From Chlorops oryzae (lineage: Eukaryota; Arthropoda; Insecta; Diptera; Chloropidae), in assembly GCA_020466095.1 (NCBI GenBank), contig CM035807.1:9768697-9832696 (forward strand): 64,000 nt of DNA. Reading direction: 5' to 3'. Below, piece by piece: positions 44,216-55,689 of this stretch. Each line of letters opens with the position of its first letter. Position 1 is the stretch's first letter. Under the pieces are notes generated by a model. It ran no database searches, was not told the DNA's origin, and saw only the letters and a list, made by a program, of their open reading frames with translations. The position numbers were made by a program, and so were the translations under genes.

Positions 44216-46738
44216 TATCTGTCTATACCGTACTAGGAAAAAATCAATTTAATTTAAAATAATTTAATTAATAAATACGAATTAAATATAAATTAAAATT
44301 AAATATCGTATCTGTAAAGTTCAACGCTTTCGAAGCTAATTTCTAATCTCCAAATTAGCATCGAAAAATGATGTGACAGCTTAAAAATCGCAATTCATCG
44401 ATAACAATTCATCATAAATTATAAAAAGCAATAGTGCGTGGATTAATATTAAAAATCGCAACAAACGAATTGCAATTAATACAATTTGATATTTACAAAA
44501 AAAAAAAAAAAAATCTTTCCTGATCACCGATTTCTTACAATTTCTTTAAATGAGAATTGGATTATTAATCGAGTCGATGTTGTAAACGTGATTTTCACTT
44601 GAAATTGGGCAATTCACGTGAAGGGGCAGTTTCAAAATATTTACATTGGCTTTTAGCACCTTTTATTGTTAATGCGAACAAACAAGAAAGCCGACATGCA
44701 TGCGACAAATGATCTCTTCCATGCGATGGAAGAGAGCTTTAATGACCGCACGTGCCTGGAATATTTGATATTCATCGAATTTTCGAGACCATCAATAAAT
44801 TTCGCTGTATTATCTGGAACGCTCTTTTATGTCGACATCCGCTGAAAGTTCTTGATAATCAAAATCAATTTCTGGAACATGACAAGTTACTTTCTTCTTC
44901 TTTTTGTTAATCTTTCTTTCTTTTTCTTTTTTCTTTTTTCTTGATAAAAATTAATGCAAGCATATCTAATAATTCTCGCGATTAGCTTTGTTAGCATAAA
45001 ATCGTAAAAGTCTTTGAATATTCGGTTCCATTGAAATTCCATTTCGAGCAAGTTGAACGAAATTTCCAATGAAGGGCTTTAAATATTGCCTTCGTCATTC
45101 ACATTCGAAGAGCATGAGAAAACAAAAGACTTAAGGAACGAACTTGTTTGAACGTTAAAGTGTGTGGAAAATAAAAATCAAATAAAAATGATTGAACGAA
45201 CATTAAATCAGCTTTATGATCTGTAAAAAGAGAATTGAAGATCAAAATAAATAAATTAATAATGTAATAAAAATAAAAAGTGCGATAGACCATGTCAAGT
45301 GAGTCTTTACGCATCACGATCTATCAATAATTTACCATAATGTCTGTACCACATTTGGACAACCATTGGATAATCGATAGTGAAAGTTAACTCATTTTTC
45401 AATTGATCACTTTCAAATCAATAGAAATATGGAGAAAAGTGGTTATGAGTTTTTTTTGGTTTTTATAAAAATTCGTGAAAGAAGCAGTGATGGTATCAAT
45501 ATATCGGCTATTAAATGACTTGAAGCCACCAGTATTCTAAATCCATCATACCGGATTTCCAAGCTCGAAAAAGGTTTTTTTATGTTATGGCAATGTTCAG
45601 TAGTAAAAAACAAAGAAAACCGTAAGGTACATTGTTCGTCTTGGTATTGGTTTGGTCAGAACTACTTTCAGTTTCGCGAAATTTTTAAGTCCTTCATGAT
45701 TATTGATACATTGAGTATACCAAAAATTTCTGTATGTATGTCAAATGATAAAATTCCTATTTCTGTATATGCCTATGGTTCTGCAACCCGCTAGACCAAG
45801 ATGATAATGAAGGGCAATATTTTTTCATAAATTAAAGGCAAACTTGTAGAGAGACCATCGCAGTTCTTTGTTATCTTTCAATACAGTTCTTTTCCGAAGT
45901 CATCTATGTACGTCATTTTCTGCTTATTGTAGCTTCTGGGTATTGAATGAACTGAACGTGATTTCGCGAACTCAGCAGCGCTCGGTTTAATTGACGAAAA
46001 CACCTTACTGGTTTTTTCTAAGTATTTTTGCATCACCAGTTGCCTCCAGTTTTAAGCGTTGTTTACTATAATATCCTTTTTTTTTCAGATTTATTATCAA
46101 ATTTTAACAACTTCTCTTGAAAAACTTGTCTACTTGTCTTTTTCAAGTACGTCATTTGAAAACAAAATGTATGATGAAACCGCTTTTCTCAAGAATATCT
46201 CATTCATAAAATTGTTTTTCTTCTTTCTATTCTCCGATTAAAAAAGTCAATAAAAGAAATTAAAAGACCAATTGAATTACGGAGAAGGTAATTTTTGTAT
46301 TATTTATAGCGTATTGATGATGTTTAAATCTTAAATATTATAACGATTTTTACTTGCAAATCCTTTTAATCGTTAAATGGCTTGACAATTTTTTTGCATA
46401 AATCGACCATTATCTTTATGTTATGCAATTGTAAGAACGCAAAAATAACTCGATTTAAATTTTTTGCATCAATAAAATAAATACTTTATTACACTAAATT
46501 TATTAATTTAATAATCATAAATAAAAGACTATTTTTCCAGTCTTCACCAAAGAAGGTTCTTTGAAAAAAACAAATATAAATATATTTTAAAGATATTTAA
46601 ACTAAGGACAGCTTAATCGGTTCTTGTCTCATAGATTATGGAGTTAAAAGAAAAGTAGCAATTCAATCTACTTTAAAAGAAATTTTTAGTTATTCTTTTT
46701 TATACAGTTGTGTTCAACATGCATTTCGTTTCAATATA
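44216..46738. other. Non-coding stretch
   Basis: AT-rich sequence. No gene, element ends or exon-like blocks that I can support. Confidence 0.4.
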
Positions 46739-47158
46739 CCCAAGTAGAAGGTATGTCAATAGGTACCAATGTCTATAGTGTCTCTACTTTGCGGGGCTAG
46801 AAAAATAATGTGGACAACGGATATAGCAGTTTTGTATCAATATGTCATGCAGCAGTCGCCAGATCGTTTCGTTTGTTTCGTTTTTTTGTGCTCTGTTGAC
46901 ATTCAATACCATGCCCATACAAAATGTCTATAAGAGATTGCCTTGCTAGGGGCATAGCAAGTCGCCAATCCTGTTGAAAATCCGATAGAGACACGACACC
47001 ATGTCAACAGTACCACGGTCTCCTGTTGACATCCTATGACAGGTAATGGGAAATGTCTATTGCAGTAATGCATTGCCTGGGTACAAGTGGTGGCTGTACC
47101 CATTGAAAAATGTCGATAGCGAAACGCCACCGTGTCTATAGGGACATTTTCTGCTGGG
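46739..47158. mobile_element. Imperfect inverted-repeat element, 420 bp, with TGTC-ATA words
   Basis: The left end CCCAAGTAGAAGGTATGTC and the right end on the other strand CCCAGCAGAAAATGTCCC are related, with ATA next to both. The interior repeats TGTCTATA, TGTTGACAT and GACATTT words and three variants of GCAAGTCG/GCGAAACG. No coding frame is convincing. Confidence 0.55.
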
Positions 47159-47356
47159 ATATGAAAGAAGTTCAAATGTATGGAGTGCGTATAGAGAAAT
47201 CAGCTGAAAATAACCGTATAAAACAGTACCATATGAGGGACAAATTCATAAAAATTTTAACCCACTTTGTTAACCTTTTACCGCATATGTATATAGAGTA
47301 TATGGAGTACATGATTCAAGGGAAACTTTATATGTACCACTTACAAAAACCATATA

Positions 47357-47440
47357 CAGTAGAGTCCGGATATAATGACCCTCAAGGGACTGGCGAAATT
47401 TGGTCGTATTAACCGAAAGACGCATAAAACGGTTTAAGCT
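47357..47440 (+). mobile_element. Partial pogo/Tigger-like element end
   Basis: CAGTAGAGTCCGGATATAAT follows TA at 47355-47356. GGTCGTATTAACCG further in repeats the same theme. No opposite end is seen before the next repeat at 47461. Confidence 0.5.
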
Positions 47441-47460
47441 TTTTCCCTTTGTAGTACATA

Positions 47461-47850
47461 CAGGGTGTTCCTTACTAAAGTGCTTTTCTTTATAAGGTTG
47501 GTCCAGGGAGTCATTGTGAACAAAAAATTGTATGAAAGGGGAGAGGTCTTAAATGTAACGCTGAGGAGTTATAGTGCCTTAAAGTTTTTAGACAGTAAGT
47601 CTAGAAAAAAATTCTCCCACGATAATGGTTAATCGTAGAAAAAAAAAATTTAATGCCGTTTGAAAGCCAATTGTATGGGCTTTTAGGAAAAATTAAACTG
47701 ATGGTAAAAATTTGACCCATTGAGGGAAAAATAAACGGTCAAAGTTAAAAATTCTGAAAAAACTTTAATTTTTTTTTACTTTGGGAGCCATTTTGGTATA
47801 AAAAAGGTCTTACTAACACATACTTTTCTCATTTTTTTACGAAATAAAAG
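47461..47850 (+). mobile_element. CAGGGTGTTCC-ended repeat, copy 1
   Basis: It opens CAGGGTGTTCCTTACTAAAG after TA. It runs through GGGAGTCATTGTGAAC, CGCTGAGGAGTTATAG, TTTGACCCATTGAGGG and GGAGCCATTTTGGTAT. Copy 2 at 51440 shares the first half. The reverse complement of the second half is inside the 3313-4144 element. Confidence 0.65.
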
Positions 47851-48005
47851 ACGGACGGACGTACATGTCTAAATCGATTCAGTTTTTGATCTTAATCAAG
47901 AATGTACTTATATGTAGGTATATTTGTCTTTATTTGCGGATCTTAGTTCTAGCACTTTCAAGATCCGCACAAAACCCATTTACCCTGCTTACGGTGGGTA
48001 TTAAA
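47850..48005 (+). repeat. Diverged ACGGACGGACG...GGGTATTAA repeat end
   Basis: GACGGACGGACGTACATGTC, TAAATCGATTCAG, TGATCTTAATCAAGAATG and ending CTTACGGTGGGTATTAAA match the 3' end layout of the repeats at 40.0 and 60.5 kb. Confidence 0.55.
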
Positions 48006-48044
48006 AACGGAAATAAAAGTAGTTTTTGATGAAAAGCGATATAC

Positions 48045-48215
48045 TTACAGATATTCAATATCATGCAGTAAAGGGTTAGTAAAATCTTCACATTTACTTA
48101 CTTACTTACTTACAATATATATCACACAGTATCGGTTCATAAAACCATTTACTGTGAAAACTCATTTTTTCCACTTCTTGAAAATATTATGCTGTAAAGG
48201 GTTAATAAAATATTT
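48045..48215 (-). repeat. Minisatellite fragment (about three monomers)
   Basis: GCAGTAAAGGGTTAGTAAAA and CTGTAAAGGGTTAATAAAAT flank a diverged monomer (CACAGTATCGGTTCATAAAA). Orientation is inverted relative to array 1. A (CTTA)5 microsatellite at 48094-48113 interrupts it. Confidence 0.75.
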
Positions 48216-50150
48216 AACGTGGTCATTTCTTTATCTTTATTTCTTATTCTTCATTTTTTGTTCCTGAACACAAAAAAAAAAAAACAAAAACAACTCGCTA
48301 AATTTGGTGATGCGAGTCTAATTAGCATTTCGAGATATCCCCGAGGAAGCATCACTTATGTAGCTAAGAGTTCATCAATTAAAAATAAAAACCCCCAGTA
48401 GGATCCCAATAAATGTTTCGGCACGGCACGGATGACATCCTGAATGATAGTTTAGCTGCTCAAAGTGCTTTCTGTCATCGCTTGTGGGATGATTGTTGGA
48501 AAAATATGACCAACCTTTCTTGAGAGTTGAGAGATTTTGTAAAAATTTTCGTCCAAAAAAATTGAAAAAATTCATTGAAGGATGTAAAGCTGACGTTTTC
48601 ATCGATGAACATACGCTTCGGCTGGGGTTTTAAAACCTTTTTTTGTTAAAAATCATATTCCAGTATTTTTCTCTATGATTCGTTTTCGCGGTGTTTCGTT
48701 AAGGCTCTCGAGTCGGGCGTAATTGATGAAGACTAGATTTTGAATAAGCAAACGTGATCATGCAAATCAAACAGGGATTGGTTCTTTTATTTAGTTTTAA
48801 TTGCCTTTGTTGCTGTATTTAATTGACGAAAAAATCAATGAAAAAGGTTCGATTTTTTTTTTCAATATTTAAAATTTTTTTTTCTCTTTTGCCTTCTTTT
48901 GCTTTAGTCATTTGCGCAACTTGCAGATCTTCTTCACTTCTGTTAAAACTTGAGTCAACTCATGGAAGCCGATAATTTATGAACACTGGAGACCGTCTGT
49001 CTATGGCAAATCGTGCGTGTTTCATTTTGGGGAACCGTTTTTTAAGACTCGTCTTTCTTAGCTGACGTTCGATACAGTGTGTGTTTGTGTGTGTGCGTGT
49101 GCCTGCCTGGCTTGATGCTTTTTGTCAACCAAAATGTTAAAAAAAAATGAAATAGAATAAAAAAAGAAGATTCGGCTATCGGTATTCGATTTAGAAACCT
49201 GTTCTTCTGTTTTACAATTTTATCGACTGATTGTCATTTCGACGTTAGGTCGTTGAACAGTCAAAACTTTTTTATTGTTTTCGTTTTTTATTAATGTTTA
49301 AATTTGCGAATCGTGAAAAAAATATTTAAAAAAAAAACAACGCTTTAAAATTACAATGATTCGCTCAATAGAAAATGAATATTAAATTTTAGGTTATTGG
49401 GAATAGTACGTACTTTCCCGGCGGGGGTTACTTTCTTGTTATGAATAAAATTTGATTTGATAAATTCTCTTGTGTTTTTTATTTAAGTCTTTTGAACTAT
49501 AAATTATCACTAGATTTGTGAAAATGATAGTTGACTAATATAAATTTGATCATTTTGGTCGAATGCATACGATAAGAGAATCATAAATAAACATTTTCTG
49601 TTTCCCAATCAGTAGCGAGATTCGATGATAGCAATGGAACCTCACAAATTAGAGCCAACCACTTTGCAATTCAATTTCTGTCTTCATCAATTAAGAGCAC
49701 AATAATTGGTTTTTTTCCATCGTTGCTCCAAAGAAAGAAATTGCTATAAAGGTTTTTAAAAATCTCTGAGATGGCAGCCCTGGAGAAAAATACTACCCAA
49801 TTGTTGCATTTTAATAATATTCCGTCAGAGAAAATCAACAGTTTTGTCTCAAATAGTAAAGATACCAAATTTACTTTCATTCCAAAGGGACATTTTCGAT
49901 TGCGAGAATAAAATCTACCGATTAAAAAAATCGACCATCAATTTTAGATGTTTTAAAGAAATCATCATATCTGCCACTTACAAAAAATGTTTAACCCTCT
50001 GTCGCATGCCATCCAATCTATGGGCTCTGGAAAAAAAAACAAAAAATAACATCGAAAATATAATAGGTACTTTTGGATGAAAAACCATGCCCACAACGGG
50101 TAATAATTTATGAAGCCTTGATAAAACCCGTTTCTATGGGAAAAAGTGTT
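48216..50150. other. Non-coding stretch
   Basis: No supported feature beyond a (GT)n-like run at 49078-49104 and A-runs. A 46-codon open frame at 49771-49911 (start MAALEKNTTQLLHF) has no further support. Confidence 0.4.
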
Positions 50151-50214
50151 TACACTTATTTCATCTATCATGCAATATCAGTAGGTTAATAAAAGTATTT
50201 ACAGTGAAAAATTT

Positions 50215-51060
50215 TTCTGTTTTGTTTTCATATATCGTGCAGTAAAGGGTTAATTAAACTATTTACTGTGGGAAAGTATTGCTCCGCTTATTTAACATAG
50301 CATGCAGTAAAGGGTTAATAAAAACCTTAACCTTAAGCTCGAAAAAAACGTGTAGTATTTCTACAAAAGAAGAATTAATTCTAAAGGTCGAACAAAAACG
50401 GAATATATTTTCCATAAAAAAAACATTTAGTGCAAAAAAAATTTTTATCTCACATATCATTCAGTATAGGGTTAATAGAACCATTTAATGGGGAACTTTT
50501 TTATGTTTAATATCCTTACATATCATCTAGTGAAGGGTTAATAAAACTACACATTCACTGCGAAAAATGTTTCTGTTTGTTTTTCATATATCGTGCAGTA
50601 AAGGGTTAATTTAACTGTTTACTGTGGGAAAATATTTCTTCTCTTATTTAACATAGCATGCAGTAAAGGGTTAATAAACCCCTTTAATGCAAAAAAATTT
50701 TTATCTCTCACATATCATTCAGTATAGGGTTAATAGAACCATTTAATGGAGAACTTTTTTTTGTTTAATATACATATCATCCAGTGAAGGGTTAATAAAG
50801 CTACATATTTACTGCGAAAATTTTTTCGGTTTTTTTTCATATATCGTGCAGTAAAGGGTTAATTAAACTGTTTCCTGTGGGAAAATATTTCTCCTCTTAT
50901 TTAACATAGCATGCAGTGAAGGGTTAATAAAACCATTTAATGCGAAAAATAAATTTTCTTTAATATAGCATCCAGTAAAGGGTTAATTAAGTTATTTACT
51001 GCAAAAAAAAAGTTTCGTTTTATTTAACAAAACATGCAGAAAGGGGTTAAATATAAATAA
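50215..51060 (-). repeat. Minisatellite array 2 with four-monomer higher-order repeat
   Basis: The core GCAGTAAAGGGTTAATAAAA occurs at 50239, 50304, 50462, 50528, 50594, 50660, 50720, 50782, 50848, 50913, 50972 and 51036. Four monomer types recur in order. A follows CATATATCG, B follows ACATAGCAT, C follows CATATCATT and reads CAGTATAGGG, and D reads AGTGAAGGG. A-to-A (50594 to 50848), B-to-B, C-to-C and D-to-D spacings are 253-258 bp. The first unit is longer by about 100 bp through an insertion at 50326-50430. The monomer is the reverse complement of array 1. Confidence 0.9.
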
Positions 51061-51439
51061 TATTCTTTTATAAAGACATAGTGTTGACAAAACTAATACG
51101 TACGGCTTACTTTGGGTGTAAGTCAAACGTTTTGCCATCTCTTTCCATCCATTCCTCCCAATTGTTTCAATGCTGTCTTCAATTTAGAAATAAAAAAAAG
51201 AACATTTTTATTATACAAGTCAATTTGATATTGTTAAATCTTTTTATGCTTTTTAATCCATTCAAGCGATCAAACTAAAGATTTTTATGGTTACCCTTTT
51301 TATGCTTTATGTCTTCACTTTCATGCAAATTAATGTGTCTTATCAGATTACTTATCTACCAGTTTTGCTACCCCACATCAATAGGCCTTATAAGTTTTGT
51401 GAGAATATTGTAACGTCAGGTATATGATAAATATACGTA

Positions 51440-51780
51440 CAGAAAGTTCCGGACTAAAGTTCTTTTCTCTATTCGTTTGGTAGAGGGTGTCATTGTGCAA
51501 AAAACAAAAAAAAATTGTTTGAGATGGGGGAGGGCTCTAAAATTTAACCCTGAGGAGTTGCAAGAGAAAGAATAAAAATTGCAGTTGTTTCGCCTAAACG
51601 TTCCTTTGCAGAAAAAAAAAATTATGCAGGCTGCTAAAGCCAATTGTCAGACCTTTTGAGGCGGATAAAATTTTCATTTACTTGTTTGAAGTTTTAAGGA
51701 TATTTTTGCCACATCAGCGGTTTAACCTCAGAAAAAATAGGATTTAAAAACGAACTTGAACTTTTTTGAATTCATTTTAG
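51440..51780 (+). mobile_element. CAGGGTGTTCC-type repeat, copy 2
   Basis: It matches 47461-47620: GACTAAAGTTCTTTTCT, GAGGGTGTCATTGTGCAAAA, GGGGGAGGGCTCTAAA and CCCTGAGGAGTTGCA. The end motif has drifted to CAGAAAGTTCC. Confidence 0.6.
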
Positions 51781-51919
51781 TTTTGATCAGAAAAACGACA
51801 TTTTAAAAGTTAACTTTCGCTTGCCGGATTTTTGTTCTCAAAAGTTTGCACTTTTAAGAATGTGATGATATAGTTTTTGGATAGACTACAACGCAGGATA
51901 TATTTCCGAAAAGGCAATT

Positions 51920-52440
51920 ATTTTAATATTTTTATTTTATTTTGAATTTTTTTTAAATTTTTATATTTTATTAATTTTAATTTTTTTATTTAAGTTTTTA
52001 TTTTTATATTTTTTTAAACATTGTTCTACTTTTTATTTCTTGTTTTTTAAATATTTTTTATTGAATTTTTTTTTGTTTTTTTTTCAATTTTTTTAATTTA
52101 ATTTTTTATTTTAATTATTTATGATTTATTTTTTTATTTTTTTTATTATTATATTTATTTTTTTTTTTTATTAGCTTAAAGACATTGTTTTTCGATTTTC
52201 TGCACTTTTTTTCTTTTATTTTTATATTTTTATTTTTTTAAACGTTTTTATACTTTTTATTTCTATTTTTTTAAATATTTTTTATTGAATTTTTTTTTAT
52301 TAATTTTTTTATAATTTTTTTATTTAATTTTTTATTTTTATTTATTTATTTTTTTTTTATTTTATTTTTTTTTTTTATTTATTTATTTTTTATTTTTTAT
52401 ATTTTTTTTATTTATTTATTTTTTGTATTAGCTTAAAGGA
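51920..52440. repeat. T-rich tract containing a roughly 255-bp tandem duplication
   Basis: The tract is nearly all T and A. ATTAGCTTAAAG-ACATTG...TTCTGCAC at 52172 and ATTAGCTTAAAG-GAATTG...TTCTGCAC at 52428 mark the ends of two units that share ACTTTTTATTTCT and AAATATTTTTTATTGAATTT blocks. Confidence 0.7.
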
Positions 52441-53530
52441 ATTGGTTTTTTCGAATTTCTGCACGTTTTTTCTTTTACTCAACCATCTTTCAGAGGGTAT
52501 ATCAATGTCGACCGATGTTGACCGACTTGTTATATCACATAAAAAGTCATTATTTAGGCCCACATACGAAAGTAAAACCATAAAATCTGAACTCGTTTAT
52601 TTACAAAAGCGGATTTTCAATTCAAAAGTTTTGATTTTTATATTCTCGTCAATTTTCGGATACCTGCCCTTTTGTTGTTCCATTCGTATTTCATTCGTTC
52701 TGTAAGAAGAGAGAAAAAATAATAATAATAAAAAAAAAAAAGAAAACAAACTCCATTGATATCTCAATTGTTATGGTGATTGCCGTGAGGCCCAACCCAA
52801 TTCTAGCGTCTCTAATTAATTTGATCTTTATCGCAGTTCAATTTATGAGTTTTGTCGTTTTATTTTGATTAATGCGTGAGCCTCTTCGATTCTATCTATC
52901 GATTCGAGTTTTGAAAATTTCACATTTGAGCTTTCATAATCACATCGACTTGCAATCAAGTTCTCAGTTGATTTATTAACTTGAGTCGGACGTCATATTT
53001 TCAAAGATCTTTAAATGCAAAAATAAAATGAAAAAATATATATATTTATTCCGACTTAAATGCCACTAAATTTTCTCCAATTTCTTATTTTTAAGTGTCT
53101 TTGTTTGTACCTGTCGCCAGAGAGACAAAATATGCAGCGGACGTACGATTCTGATGTTTTGTATTTTTTTTTTACATTTGAAATTCAAATGAAAAAGCTT
53201 TTTCAAAAAACTCATGTGAATTGAATGTTTTTCTAATCCTAATGCTAATCCCTTGTCAAATTAGCAAGATAAACAAGAGGCTAATTTGTTACCATTTAGT
53301 TCTGTGCATTTAAATATTCTTAAACTAGCGATGGCTTTTATACTGAGCAATCTTTTAAAATTTATTTTATTTATTTACCACTCCTTAATGCTTGATTTTT
53401 TTGAATGAATTAAATTGAAAATCGTTTAACGATTTACTTTCAATTCTTTTCCATATGGTAAACATTTTTATGTCCTTCATATATTGGGCTTTAGGTAACT
53501 ATTAATTTTCTACTTGTTTGGTTGGTTTCT

Positions 53531-53690
53531 GTTGCTGCCACCATTAAGGGTGACACACTTAGGCCTAGCATGGGCCTGTTGTGCTACCACGAATAATGGG
53601 AAAACAAAGAAGAATAGAAACAGGAAAAATTCCTGAGGTGGGAGTTGAAAGGAGTTTCTTCTGTCTTCTAACCAGCCCGGTCGAGAGGAA
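53531..53690 (-). mobile_element. tRNA-derived SINE, minus strand
   Basis: On the minus strand CCTTTCAACTCCCACCTC (B-box-like) is followed by a pyrimidine-rich stretch and GTGGTAGCACAACAGGCCCA. The tail TAGGCCTAAGTGTGTCACCC and AATGGTGGCAGCAACAG is the same as in the other SINE copies. Confidence 0.7.
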
Positions 53691-53699
53691 CAAGGTGGC

Positions 53700-55453
53700 A
53701 GATTCTCTTTCTTGTTAGGCTACCAATTTATTTTTTTTTGGCAAATGGACCGACCCCTAGGTAAGAAAGAAGTGGATATTATTGTTCTTTATTTTTTGCT
53801 TTTTGAGCAATGTTTTCATCGAGCTCCAGGAAACGAAACCTGGGCCCATAATTTCTCTCGACGGGACTGCCCATAACTATCCCCTTAATGCTTTTAGATT
53901 CATCTACTCTTTCCTAAATATTTTTACCTTTCATTCTTATTCATTATAAAAGTTTATGTTCTAGCGTGTTGATTTCTTTATTCTTATAATATTACATTTA
54001 CTTATATTTTTGCAGAAATTCATTAAATATGTAAAAAGGTATTTGATCTGAGATTGCATGATAGTGTGTTAAGATTTTGTTTAAAATGATCAAATTTTCC
54101 ATTACTGTAATTTTTTCGTTGATAATTCTCAGAAATATATTTCAAATATTTCTTTGATTAAAGAATTGGAATATTTTATTTATGTAGCTTTTAGAAGAAA
54201 TCAATCTGGTTTTACTTTTTGAGATATATGCTAAGATAATAATTATGTTAAATTGCTTTTTTGAAATTCTAAAATATATCCTTCAAGTTCTTTCTTCTAT
54301 TAAAAATTAATTTTTATTCTTTTGCGATCAATTTTCTCTCAGTGACACAATATTCAAAATTGGTTTTTTTTTTTTTTTTAAGATGACATAAAGAAAAATA
54401 CATTATTTTCTTATTATGAGCAAAATTTGGAAGTTATAATGTATTAATTCTTATACCTAATGATTTATAGCGCAACCGAAAGTATTTCAATTCACCACCT
54501 AAAAGTATGCATATAAATATTCCGAATATATCCGATAGTGAGAAATCTGTTTGCCAATTTAATCACATTTGAAGGCTTTGAAAGATGTGCGGATATCTTT
54601 AAAGCCTTAATTAAGCTTCGTTTATAAAAGCTTAAAATGATATTAATTACTTTCTTTATATTAAAATGCATACCTTTAGGAGCTGAACTTAAATCTTTTC
54701 TGTTGCATGTACTGATTTAGCTTGTGACTTACAAAAGTATAGGAATTTTTCAAACAAAACTTTTTGGAAGAATTTTTTTTTTTACACGGCAATTGTTCGT
54801 TTGTTTTATATCTTTTGCATAATACTACTTTTGCACTTTATCTCCCTATTTATTCAATTTCTTTTACATAACAATTCAATCATAATTTTACAAAAATATT
54901 CTCAACATGCTTTGCATTCAATTCTTAATGTTACGTTAAGTCATACCTTATGTAAAGCCTTTTGTAGATGCGTTTCCCTGCTCAATTTTATTATTTGAAC
55001 TTTTCATTTCAGTATTTGTTTTTAGTTTTTTTTTTTTTTTTTATAAAAAATTTTTTTTTTGTGTGATTCTTATCAATTCCTATTACACAGTCTCATCTCT
55101 TGTCTCTTATCTTAAACGAACACCCTGTAGAATATAAAAATGTTCAGCGTTTCCATGAAACTATGCTTTCAATCCTAATCGCTTGTCATATATTTTTATG
55201 TGCTGCATTTGATGCACTTGGAAGCTTCGAGTTTCTCTATTTTCTGGAAGGCTATGAAGTTTTTTTTTCTTCTTCTTATTCTGACATATTGATTAAGTAC
55301 TTAAGTGACGAGAAATCAAGTGTTAAAAATACATACATATATGTCCTATGTGGGGGGTTTTTTTTTTTGCTGCTGCCAACTGACATTCAATCTTGTGAAG
55401 TATTTTACTCGGAAGATGCGTCGTAGTTTGGCATAAGTTTAAGGTAATTCAAG
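53700..55453. other. Non-coding stretch
   Basis: AT-rich. A 108-codon plus-strand frame at 55100-55426 has no motif and A/T-driven codons; not annotated as a gene. Confidence 0.4.
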
Positions 55454-55473
55454 TGTGCAAGCGTGACCTAAGT

Positions 55474-55683
55474 CTATGTATATATATATATATTTATATG
55501 TCTATTAAGGAGATCCTGCTCGTACAATTCATCACAGCTTCGGTCGACTTCATCACCGTCATCTTCATCATCATTATGATCATCGTCTTCGGTGTTCTCA
55601 GCATAGGCGGCGCACAGCTCATTTGTATGCGACGCACGTCTCGAGAACTCACTCAACCGCTGATTAGCCAAGTTTTAAAGTAA
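55474..55683. other. Unresolved open segment of distinct composition
   Basis: This block is open on both strands in register and much less AT-rich than its flanks. Plus strand: ATG at 55499 to TAA at 55681-55683, 60 residues. They are almost all C-ending Ile/Val/Phe codons forming a membrane-helix-like VDFITVIFIIIMIIVFGVLS, followed by a basic CMRRTSRELTQ. AATAAA sites lie at 55733 and 55742. Minus strand: about 60 residues with an acidic run EDDDHNDDEDDGDEVD. A possible AG acceptor (GGCTAATCAG) lies at 55661-55663, but no good donor. I cannot decide the strand. It may be an exon of an unknown gene or an ATC/GAT trinucleotide-expanded sequence. Confidence 0.3.
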
Positions 55684-55689
55684 ATAAAT

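Noticed and set aside
49771..49911. 46-residue frame starting MAALEKNTTQ
   Set aside because: Short, no splice sites or motif; retained only as an observation.
50215..51060. CRISPR-like spacing of short repeats
   Set aside because: Spacers are themselves homologous between units and the genome is eukaryotic; it is a minisatellite with higher-order structure.
55100..55426. 108-residue plus-strand open frame
   Set aside because: Composition follows the local T-rich sequence, there is no domain, and no splice or promoter context supports it.
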